Shown here one piece after another: positions 1-6,212 of a stretch of DNA of 15,397 bases. Origin of the DNA: ZC4RG30 sp964455685 (GTDB lineage Bacteria; Pseudomonadota; Gammaproteobacteria; Steroidobacterales; Steroidobacteraceae); contig CAYVZE010000065.1 of NCBI GenBank assembly GCA_964455685.1, positions 1-15,397 on the forward strand, written 5' to 3'. The position numbers were made by a program, and so were the translations under genes. The notes under the pieces were generated by a model. It was not told where the DNA came from and made no database searches. It saw only the letters and a list, made by a program, of their open reading frames with translations. Position 1 is the stretch's first letter; each line of letters begins with the position of its first letter.

Positions 1-1286
1 CCGTAGGTGATGATCTGCGAGACCTTCTCGCGGCCGTAGTGATCGGCCACGTAGTCGATGACCCGATCGCGGCCCTCCATGCAGAAGTCCACGTCGAAGT
101 CGGGCATGGACACGCGCTCGGGGTTCAGGAAGCGCTCGAACAGCAGCTGGTGCTCCAGCGGGTCGAGGTCGGTGATGCCCAGCGTCCAGGCCACCAGCGA
201 GCCGGCGCCCGAGCCGCGGCCCGGGCCCACCGGCACGCCGTTCTCCTTGGCCCAGCGGATGAAGTCGGCCACGATGAGGAAGTAGCCGGCGAAGCCCATC
301 TTGATGATGACTTCCAGCTCGCGCTCCAGCCGCGCCGTGTAGTCCTCGGGCACGGCCTGCTGCCCCAGCTTCTCGCGGATGCGCCGCGCCAGGCCCTCGG
401 TGGCCACCACGCGGATGTAGTCCTCGGCGCTGCTGCCGTCGGGCGTGGGGAAACGCGGCAGCTGGCTCTTGCCCAGCTGCAGCGGCAGGCTGCAGCGGCG
501 CGCGATCTCCACGCTGTTGGCCAGCGCCTCGGGGATGTCGGCGAACAGCTGCGCCATCTGCCCGGGCGTCTTCAGGTACTGCTCGCGGGTGTAGCGGCGG
601 CGGCGGTTCGGGTCGGCCAGCTGCGTGCGCTCGCGGATGCACACGCGCGCCTCGTGCGCGTCGTAGTCGTCCGGCGTGAGGAAGCGCACGTCGTTGGTGG
701 CCACCACCGGCACGCCGGCCTCGGCGGCCAGGTGCACGGCGGCGGTGACGTACTCCGCGTCGGTGTTGCGACCCAGGCGCTGCAGCTCGATGTAGTAGCG
801 CTCGCCCAGCAGCTCCTGCCATCCCTTCACCAGCCGACGCGCCTGCGCGGGACGACCGGTCAGCAGCGCGCGGCCCACGTCCCCTTCCCAGCCGCCGGAC
901 AGCGCGATCATGCCGGTGAGCGCCTCGCGCGTGAGCCAGTCGCGCGGAACCAGCGGCGTGGCCTGCCGCTCGCCCTCGAGGTAGGCGCGCGACACCAGCC
1001 GCGAGAGGTTCAGGTAGCCCGCATGGTTCTGGCACAGCAGCGTCAGGCGCGCCGGCGCCGGCTGGTCGGCATCGGTGATCCACAGGTCCACGCCGATCAC
1101 CGGCTTGATGCCGGCGGCCAGGGCGGCCTTGTAGAACTTCACCATCGCGAACAGGTTGCACTCGTCAGTGAGTGCCACCGCCCCCATGCCGGCCGCGCCC
1201 GCGGCCCGCATCAGCTCGGGAACGCGCACCACGCTGTCGAGGAGGGAGTATTCGGTGTGAACCCTTAGATGAACAAATCTCTGCAT
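1..1286 (-). CDS. dnaE: DNA polymerase III alpha subunit, 5' part (first 428 codons; continues beyond base 1)
   Basis: This is the catalytic alpha subunit of the replicative DNA polymerase III holoenzyme. The ATG at 1286 opens MQRFVHLRVHTEYS, the start of the N-terminal PHP domain (about residues 1-270). Residue 8 is Arg where metal-binding PHP domains have the first His of an HxH pair. E. coli DnaE shares this substitution, so I infer an inactive PHP nuclease with proofreading left to a separate DnaQ. The polymerase core begins with GPGRGSGAGS (residues 354-363). The motif PDFDVDF (395-401) carries Asp398 and Asp400, equivalent to E. coli catalytic Asp401 and Asp403. The third catalytic Asp and the tau/clamp-binding regions lie outside the window, since the family is about 1160 residues long. 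The start lies 9 bases after the rnhB stop. I see no Shine-Dalgarno sequence, and the junction is AT-rich. The reading frame is intact in the stretches I translated. Confidence 0.96.
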   Translation of the reverse strand, partial: MQRFVHLRVHTEYSLLDSVVRVPELMRAAGAAGMGAVALTDECNLFAMVKFYKAALAAGIKPVIGVDLWITDADQPAPARLTLLCQNHAGYLNLSRLVSRAYLEGERQATPLVPRDWLTREALTGMIALSGGWEGDVGRALLTGRPAQARRLVKGWQELLGERYYIELQRLGRNTDAEYVTAAVHLAAEAGVPVVATNDVRFLTPDDYDAHEARVCIRERTQLADPNRRRRYTREQYLKTPGQMAQLFADIPEALANSVEIARRCSLPLQLGKSQLPRFPTPDGSSAEDYIRVVATEGLARRIREKLGQQAVPEDYTARLERELEVIIKMGFAGYFLIVADFIRWAKENGVPVGPGRGSGAGSLVAWTLGITDLDPLEHQLLFERFLNPERVSMPDFDVDFCMEGRDRVIDYVADHYGREKVSQIITY

Positions 1287-1295
1287 CGCAATGAA

Positions 1296-1922
1296 TTAAA
1301 AGACTTTTCTCGCGATGCGGACAGGGGCGAAACTGTTCCGGTGCACCGGCGAGGGCCCCAGCTGCCGGAGTGCCGCCAGGTGCTCGGGCGTAGCGTAGCC
1401 CTTGTGGGTCTCGAGCTGGTACCCGGGATACACCTGCCCCAGCGTGCCCATCAGCGCATCGCGCGCGCACTTGGCCAGGATGGAGGCCGCGCTGATGGCC
1501 TTCACCAGGCAGTCGCCGTCCACCACCGCTTCGGCGCGCTCGCAGCAGTCCTTCACCGCCGGCAGGCGGTTGCCGTCGACCAGCACCAGTTCCGGCCGCA
1601 CCGCAAGGCCCAGCACGGCGCGGCGCATGGCGAGCAGGGTCGCACCGAGGATGTTGAGCGCGTCGATCTCCTCCACGTCAGCCCAGGCCACGTGCCAGGC
1701 CAGCGCGCGCTCGCGGATCCGTTCCGCCAGGACTTCGCGGCGGGCGGCGGTCAGCTGCTTGGAATCGTTCAGGCCGCGGATGGGACGGGCAGGATCAAGG
1801 ACCACGGCAGCCGCGTACACCGGGCCGGCCAGCGGCCCCCGCCCCGCTTCATCCACGCCGGCGACCCGCGCGGCGCTGCGCATGAACTGCAGGGCGCGAC
1901 GCGCGCCCGATCCATCCATCAT
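1296..1922 (-). CDS. rnhB: Ribonuclease HII
   Basis: RNase HII cuts the RNA strand of RNA-DNA hybrids and removes single ribonucleotides misincorporated in DNA. The protein is 208 residues from the ATG at 1922, against 198 in E. coli. The signature GVDEAGRGPLAGPV gives the acidic pair Asp24 and Glu25 and the GRG loop (27-29) that recognises the RNA-DNA junction. Asp116 (in LVDGNR) and Asp155 (in KCARD) complete the four-carboxylate metal site. ISAASILAK (143-151) is also conserved. I chose 1922 because GAGGGAG at 1938-1932 is a good ribosome-binding site 9 bases upstream. A GTG at 1958 would add 12 poorly conserved residues. A second ATG follows directly at 1919. The gene is separated from lpxB by 164 bases, the largest gap in the tract from pyrH to dnaE. 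It ends 9 bases before dnaE, as in many gammaproteobacteria. Confidence 0.96.
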   Translation of the reverse strand: MMDGSGARRALQFMRSAARVAGVDEAGRGPLAGPVYAAAVVLDPARPIRGLNDSKQLTAARREVLAERIRERALAWHVAWADVEEIDALNILGATLLAMRRAVLGLAVRPELVLVDGNRLPAVKDCCERAEAVVDGDCLVKAISAASILAKCARDALMGTLGQVYPGYQLETHKGYATPEHLAALRQLGPSPVHRNSFAPVRIARKVF

Positions 1923-1943
1923 GTGGCCGTTCTCCCTCGCGCG

Positions 1944-1971
1944 ACGATACCTTGCCACGCGCCCAGTTCAA
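1944..1971 (-). promoter_or_regulatory. Possible sigma-70-type promoter upstream of rnhB-dnaE
   Basis: TTGAAC (1971-1966) and TATCGT (1949-1944) are separated by 16 bases, and each matches four of six consensus positions. The site lies in the only sizeable gap of the lpx-dnaE tract, which makes an internal promoter for rnhB-dnaE plausible. Against this, transcription would begin near 1937, at the edge of the rnhB ribosome-binding site (1938-1932), leaving an almost absent leader. This is a weak prediction. Confidence 0.3.
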
Positions 1972-1988
1972 GCCGGATTTCTGCCCCG

Positions 1989-2005
1989 GCGCACCGAAGG
2001 TGCGC
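1989..2005. repeat. Perfect inverted repeat in the lpxB-rnhB gap
   Basis: GCGCACC and GGTGCGC form a perfect 7-bp stem around a 3-base loop. It lies about 80 bases after the lpxB stop and 67 bases before the rnhB start. No T-run follows it on the minus strand, so it is not a standard Rho-independent terminator. It could be an RNA 3'-end stabiliser, part of a Rho-dependent end, or an operator near the candidate promoter at 1944-1971. Nearby are an 8-bp palindrome CGGATCCG (2023-2030) and two copies of TGCTTGAC (2008-2015 and 2034-2041), which may be chance. Confidence 0.5.
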
Positions 2006-2086
2006 ACTGCTTGACTGGACCGCGGATCCGGGGTGCTTGACAGCTGCGAGGTTGTTCCACGGAAGCGGACGCGCCGCGGGCAGCCG

Positions 2087-3301
2087 TCACCGTGGGAGAT
2101 GGGCGTTCACCAAGGACAGCAGCAGTTCGGCCGCGCGCGCCGCGCCGCCCTGCCGCAGCGCGTGGTGGATGGCGAGGAAACGCGCCTTCAGGCGCTCGCG
2201 TTCCGCGGCATCGTCGAGCAGGGACTTCAGCGCCCCGGCCAGCGCCTGCGGTTGCACGGCTTCCTGGAAGAACTCGGGCACGAGTTCCTCGCCGGCAAGC
2301 AGGTTGGGCAGCGAGAAGTGCCTGACCTTCACCAGCCCCAGGTCGCGCGCGATGAAGGCCGTCAGCGGCGCAAGCCGGTAGGCCACCACCATGGGCGTGC
2401 CATGCAGCAGCGATTGCAGCGTGGCGGTGCCCGAAGCCACCAGCGCTACATCCGCCGCGGCCAGCACCTCGTCCGCCCTGCCGGGCACCAGCCGGACCTC
2501 GGCACCGGCCGCGCGCACCTGCGCGGCGAACTGGCTGCCCACTGCTGCGGAGGCCATGGGTGCGATGAACTCCAGCGGCGCCCCGTGCAGACGCCGCAAC
2601 TCGATGCTGGCGCGGGCGAAGTCGCCACCCAGGCGCCGCACCTCGCCCTCGCGGCTGCCGGGCAGCAGCGCCACGACCGTGGCGCCGGGCGCTATCCCCA
2701 GCGCCGCGCGCGCCGGCCCGCGACTGGAGCCCGGCGGGACGGCCTCGGCCAGCGGGTGCCCCACGAACTCGGCGCGCACCGGCGCACCGGCATAGGCTTG
2801 CGGCTCGAAGGGCAGCAGGCACAGCACCAGCTCCACGCTGCGGGCGATGTTGTGCACGCGCCCCCTGCGCCAGGCCCAGACCTGCGGACTGACGTACTGC
2901 GCGGTCGCCATGCCGCGGTCGCGCAGGCGACGCGCCAGCCCGAGGTTGAAGGCCGGCGAATCAATGCCGACGAACAGGTCCACGCGCCGGGCAAGGAATG
3001 CCTGCTGCAGCCGGGAGCGCAGCGCCAGCAGGCGCGGCAGGTGCCTGAGCGGCTCTACCAGCCCCATCACCGCCAGCTCATCGCTGCCGGCCAGCGCCTC
3101 GCAGCCGGCGGCAATCATGCGCGGACCGGCCACTCCCACGAAGCGGGCCTGCGGCAGCTTCGCGCGCAGGGCCCCGATCAGGGCCGCGCCGAGCAGGTCA
3201 CCCGAGGCCTCGCCGGCGACCAGGCCGATGGTGAAGGAACCCCCGTCCGGGGCCTGGGCCTGGCCGGGTGCGGAACCGGGGTTGTCGTCCTGGCGCGTCA
3301 T
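2087..3301 (-). CDS. lpxB: Lipid-A-disaccharide synthase
   Basis: LpxB is a peripheral inner-membrane GT-B glycosyltransferase (family GT19). It joins 2,3-diacylglucosamine 1-phosphate to UDP-2,3-diacylglucosamine to make the tetra-acylated lipid A disaccharide. The ATG at 3301 gives 404 residues, against 382 in E. coli. Family motifs appear in order: GLVAGEASGDLLGA (about 26-39), MGLVEPLRHLPRLL, FVGIDSPAFNLGLARRL, QYVSPQVWAWRRGR, and LLPGSREGEVRRL in the C-terminal half. About 22 low-complexity residues rich in Gly, Ala, Pro and Gln precede the first strand, longer than usual, and no better internal start is visible. The start lies 19 bases after the lpxA stop without a clear Shine-Dalgarno sequence, so coupling to lpxA is likely. 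A start at 3373 would overlap lpxA by 53 bases and lacks family similarity. Confidence 0.96.
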   Translation of the reverse strand: MTRQDDNPGSAPGQAQAPDGGSFTIGLVAGEASGDLLGAALIGALRAKLPQARFVGVAGPRMIAAGCEALAGSDELAVMGLVEPLRHLPRLLALRSRLQQAFLARRVDLFVGIDSPAFNLGLARRLRDRGMATAQYVSPQVWAWRRGRVHNIARSVELVLCLLPFEPQAYAGAPVRAEFVGHPLAEAVPPGSSRGPARAALGIAPGATVVALLPGSREGEVRRLGGDFARASIELRRLHGAPLEFIAPMASAAVGSQFAAQVRAAGAEVRLVPGRADEVLAAADVALVASGTATLQSLLHGTPMVVAYRLAPLTAFIARDLGLVKVRHFSLPNLLAGEELVPEFFQEAVQPQALAGALKSLLDDAAERERLKARFLAIHHALRQGGAARAAELLLSLVNAHLPR

Positions 3302-3320
3302 GCGCGACGCCGCTGCCGGC

Positions 3321-4094
3321 TCAGCGCGCCAGGCCGCGCCCGGATTCCTGCAGGAAGGTGGCGAAGATGCCAAGCACCGGCTCGGCCTCGGCCATCTTCC
3401 GGATCTGCTCCCTGGCCTGCGCCAGCGGCAGGTCGCTGCGATAGAGCACGCGGAAGGCCTGGCGGATGGCCCGCGTCTGCTCCTCGGTGAAGCCGCGGCG
3501 CTTGAGCCCCTCCACGTTCACCGCGCGCGGCGCGGCCGGCTGGCCCGCCGCCAGCACGTAGGGCGGGATGTCCTGCAGCACCGCGGTGTTGTTGGCGATG
3601 AAGGCATGCGCACCGATGCGGCAGAACTGGTGCGCGCCCGCGTAGCCGCTGAAGATGGCCCAGTCTCCCACTTCCACGTGGCCGGCCAGGTTCACGGCAT
3701 TGGACATGATGATGTGGTCGCCCAGCACGCAGTCATGCGCCACGTGCGAGTAGGCCAGGATCAGGTTGTCGTTGCCGATGCGGGTCTCGCCGATGCCGGT
3801 GACCGTGCCGCGATTCACCGTCACGTACTCGCGGAAGGTGTTGCGATCGCCGATCACCAGCCGCGTGGGCTCGCCGCGGTACTTCATGTCCTGCGGGTCA
3901 TCGCCGATGGAGGCGAACTGGAAGATCTGGTTGTCGGCCCCGACCACGGTCGGGCCCTTCACCACGGCATGCGGCCCGATGCGGGTGCGCGGGCCGATGC
4001 TCACCCCGGGCCCGATCACCGCGAACGGGCCCACCTCGACGTCCGGCGCGAGTTCCGCGTCCGGCGAAACGACGGCGCGCGGGTCGATGCTCAA
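3321..4094 (-). CDS. lpxA: UDP-N-acetylglucosamine O-acyltransferase (first lipid A enzyme), TTG start
   Basis: LpxA transfers a 3-hydroxyacyl chain from acyl carrier protein to the 3-OH of UDP-GlcNAc, the first step of lipid A synthesis. It acts in the cytoplasm as a left-handed beta-helix trimer. The 257 residues include many hexapeptide turns (IGP, VGA, IGD) from about 12 to 190. A helical C-terminal region follows, beginning at VEGLKRRGF. His120 in AYSHVAHDC matches catalytic E. coli His125. His117, His139 and His155 match His122, His144 and His160. The position equivalent to E. coli Gly173, the hydrocarbon ruler, is Asn168, so the preferred acyl chain may be shorter than C14. The start is TTG at 4094, overlapping the fabZ stop in TTGA. 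No ATG or GTG lies near the family N-terminus, so this rare start is well supported and implies translational coupling. Confidence 0.96.
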   Translation of the reverse strand: MSIDPRAVVSPDAELAPDVEVGPFAVIGPGVSIGPRTRIGPHAVVKGPTVVGADNQIFQFASIGDDPQDMKYRGEPTRLVIGDRNTFREYVTVNRGTVTGIGETRIGNDNLILAYSHVAHDCVLGDHIIMSNAVNLAGHVEVGDWAIFSGYAGAHQFCRIGAHAFIANNTAVLQDIPPYVLAAGQPAAPRAVNVEGLKRRGFTEEQTRAIRQAFRVLYRSDLPLAQAREQIRKMAEAEPVLGIFATFLQESGRGLAR

Positions 4095-4573
4095 GGCGTG
4101 ACTACCGTGGCGTTCTCTGCGTCGGGGAACAGCATCATCTCGGCACTGACCGCCTCGGCCTCGCCCACGTAGGCGGCCGTCGACAGCTTCCAGATTCCCT
4201 TCACGTTGCGCCCGACGGTGGCGGTGAGGATCAGCTGGTCACCCGGTTCCACCGGCCGGCGGAAGCGGCAGCCGTCGATGCCGGCGAAGTAGAAGCGCGT
4301 GTTCTCGTTCGGGATGCGGTTCAGCGTGGTGTACGTGAGGATGCCGGCCACCTGCGCCAGCGCCTCCAGCACCATCACGCCCGGCATCACCGGCCGCTCC
4401 GGGAAGTGGCCGGTGAAGAACGGCTCGTTGACGGTGACGTTCTTCAGCGCGCGGATGCTCTGGCCCGGCGTGCACTCGAGCACGCGATCCACCAGCAGGA
4501 AGGGATAGCGGTGCGGCAACCGCTTGAGGATCGCGTAGATGTCGAGAAAGGGTTTGTTGTCAGTGTTGCTCAT
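4091..4573 (-). CDS. fabZ: 3-hydroxyacyl-[acyl-carrier-protein] dehydratase
   Basis: FabZ removes water from 3-hydroxyacyl-ACP in the type II fatty-acid elongation cycle. It competes with LpxA and LpxD for the same hydroxyacyl-ACP pool, which explains its conserved place between them. The protein has 160 residues and a single hot-dog fold. HRYPFLLVDRV (21-31) is the N-terminal family motif. GHFPERPVMPGVMVLEALAQ carries the catalytic His56 and Glu70, equivalent to E. coli His54 and Glu68. The ATG at 4573 overlaps the end of lpxD by 14 bases and is preceded by AGGA (4585-4582) with an 8-base spacer. The longer reading at 4636 would add 21 Arg-rich residues read out of frame through lpxD, so I rejected it. 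The stop overlaps the lpxA start. Confidence 0.97.
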   Translation of the reverse strand: MSNTDNKPFLDIYAILKRLPHRYPFLLVDRVLECTPGQSIRALKNVTVNEPFFTGHFPERPVMPGVMVLEALAQVAGILTYTTLNRIPNENTRFYFAGIDGCRFRRPVEPGDQLILTATVGRNVKGIWKLSTAAYVGEAEAVSAEMMLFPDAENATVVTP

Positions 4574-5615
4574 CGTCCTGTTCCTGCTGCCCGCCGCCCG
4601 ATGCCTCCAGGCGCCGCACCCTCGCCGCGAGCGCATCCAGCCGCTTGATGCGGCCGACGATGCGACGCCACTGGTGCGCCTCTTCCGCCGGAAGCACGTT
4701 CGAATACATGCCCGGCGTGGTCAGCGAGCGCGTCACCATGCCGAACCCGGCGATGACGATATCATCGCCGATGACCAGTTGCCCGCCGATGCCGGTGCCG
4801 CCGCCGATCATGCAGCGGCGGCCGATGCGGGTGCTGCCCGCGATGCCGGTGCAGGCGGCGATGGCGGTGTGGGCGCCGATCACCACGTTGTGGGCCACCT
4901 GGATCTGGTTGTCCAGCCGCACGCCCTCCTCGATCACCGTGTCCCCCAGCGCGCCGCGGTCCACCGTGGTGTTGGCGCCGATCTCCACGTCGTCGCCGAT
5001 GCGCACGCGGCCAATCTGCGGCACCTTGACCCAGCGCCCGCGATCACGCGCATTGCCGAAGCCGTCGGCGCCGATCACCGCGCCCGGATGGATGATGCAG
5101 CGCGCGCCCACTTCGCAGCCGGCCAGCACGCTGGCCCGCTCCATCAGGCGTGTGTCCTCGCCCAGCACCGCACCCGCGCCCACGATGGCATGCGCTGCCA
5201 GCCGGCAGCGATCGCCGATGCGCGCGCCCTGCTCCACCAGCACGTAGGGACCGACCTCCACGTCCCGGCCGAGCACGGCACCCGGATGAACCGTGGCCGT
5301 GGGATGGATGCCGGGCACCAGCGGCGGCGGCGGATGCAGCAGCGCCGCGATGCGCGCGAAAGTCGCGTGGGGATTGGGATGCAGCAGCGCGGCCACCGGG
5401 CAGTGCTGCGCGTGCGCCGGCTCGATCACCACCGCGCCGAGCCGCGTGCCGCGCAGCTCGGGCAGCAGCGCGGGATTGGCCAGGAAGCCCACCGACCCCG
5501 GTCCGCCGGACAGGCCGGCCACCGAGTCGACGCGCAGGTCAGGATCGCCGCGCAGCGTGCAGCCGAAGCGCAGCGCGAGCCCACCGAGGCTCAGGCTCGC
5601 GGCTGCGGGCGGCAT
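4560..5615 (-). CDS. lpxD: UDP-3-O-(3-hydroxyacyl)glucosamine N-acyltransferase
   Basis: LpxD adds the second, N-linked 3-hydroxyacyl chain to the UDP-glucosamine lipid A precursor, after LpxA and LpxC. From the ATG at 5615 it has 351 residues, against 341 in E. coli. An N-terminal uridine-binding domain covers about residues 1-100. It is followed by a long left-handed beta-helix of hexapeptide repeats (PGAVLG, VGPYVL, IGDRC and so on, about 105-310) and a C-terminal helix ending in an acidic, Gln-rich tail. The catalytic-site motif DNQIQVAHNVVIG contains His242, matching E. coli His239. The start lies 19 bases after the skp stop. No strong Shine-Dalgarno sequence is visible. A start at 5735 would run 40 Arg/Pro-rich residues back through skp and is not credible. 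Confidence 0.95.
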   Translation of the reverse strand: MPPAAASLSLGGLALRFGCTLRGDPDLRVDSVAGLSGGPGSVGFLANPALLPELRGTRLGAVVIEPAHAQHCPVAALLHPNPHATFARIAALLHPPPPLVPGIHPTATVHPGAVLGRDVEVGPYVLVEQGARIGDRCRLAAHAIVGAGAVLGEDTRLMERASVLAGCEVGARCIIHPGAVIGADGFGNARDRGRWVKVPQIGRVRIGDDVEIGANTTVDRGALGDTVIEEGVRLDNQIQVAHNVVIGAHTAIAACTGIAGSTRIGRRCMIGGGTGIGGQLVIGDDIVIAGFGMVTRSLTTPGMYSNVLPAEEAHQWRRIVGRIKRLDALAARVRRLEASGGGQQEQDDEQH

Positions 5616-5634
5616 GGGCGCTGCGCGGAAGGCC

Positions 5635-6189
5635 TCAGGGCGTGGACGGCGCCGGGGCCGGCGCAGCCACCCCGCCGGCGCGCGACTGCAGCGCCTGCAG
5701 CACCGGGCCGGTGATATCCAGGACCTGCGTGGCATACAGCACGCCGTCGGCCAGGATCAGGTCGAAGCCGTTGGCCTGCGCGTACTTCTGCACTTCCTCG
5801 AGCACGGCGCGGTTGAGCTTGAGCATTTCCTCGTTGCGACGCGCATTGAGGCGATCCTCGGCCTTCTCCTGCTTGGCCTGCAGGTCGATGTAGCCGTCGC
5901 GCAGCTCGCGCTCCAGCGCCGAGATCTGCGCCGCACTCATGGTGGCGCGGTCCTTGTTCAGCTTCTCCTCGCGCGAGGCCAGGCTCTGGCGCAGCTGGTC
6001 GATCTCCCGCTGCACGGGGCCGAACTCGCTCTGCAGCGCGTTGGTGGCGGCCCGGGCCTGCGGCGACTCCTGCAACAGGGCCTGGATGTTGACCACGCCG
6101 ATCTTGGAAGCCGCCTGGGCGGCGCCGGCGAACTGGGCGAACCCGGCCATGGCGACCAGGGAAACAAGTGCGATGCCGATGCGTTTCAC
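5635..6189 (-). CDS. skp: Periplasmic chaperone Skp/OmpH, GTG start
   Basis: Skp is a periplasmic trimeric chaperone. It holds unfolded outer-membrane proteins emerging from the Sec translocon and delivers them to the BAM complex, whose core gene bamA lies directly upstream. The protein has 184 residues. A signal peptide runs from residue 1 to 26 (basic VKR, a hydrophobic core, then AGAAQA before the cut). The mature part starts ASKIGVVNIQALL. A long charged helical stretch (about 55-130, rich in Gln, Glu, Arg and Lys) forms the coiled-coil tentacles. The sequence FDLILADGVLYA returns to the trimer body. The C-terminus is a short Ala/Pro tail. I chose GTG at 6189 because AGAGG (6199-6195) sits 5 bases upstream and the signal peptide starts there. 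The in-frame extension to 6339 overlaps bamA. The gap to the bamA stop is 23 bases. Confidence 0.94.
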   Translation of the reverse strand: MKRIGIALVSLVAMAGFAQFAGAAQAASKIGVVNIQALLQESPQARAATNALQSEFGPVQREIDQLRQSLASREEKLNKDRATMSAAQISALERELRDGYIDLQAKQEKAEDRLNARRNEEMLKLNRAVLEEVQKYAQANGFDLILADGVLYATQVLDITGPVLQALQSRAGGVAAPAPAPSTP

Positions 6190-6212
6190 GTGAACCTCTG
6201 CTGGATGGAACT

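Noticed and set aside
39..1268. 409-codon plus-strand open frame opposite dnaE
   Set aside because: Low-complexity His/Arg/Ala/Val-rich translation without family motifs. The minus strand gives clear DnaE motifs throughout.
1923..1958. GTG start for rnhB at 1958
   Set aside because: The strong GAGGGAG site sits between it and the ATG at 1922, so the ATG is the better start.
1989..2005. Hairpin after lpxB as an intrinsic terminator
   Set aside because: The stem is good, but no T-run follows on the transcribed strand. It is reported only as an inverted repeat.
5616..5735. Longer LpxD start at 5735
   Set aside because: It adds 40 Arg/Pro-rich residues overlapping skp and absent from the LpxD family.
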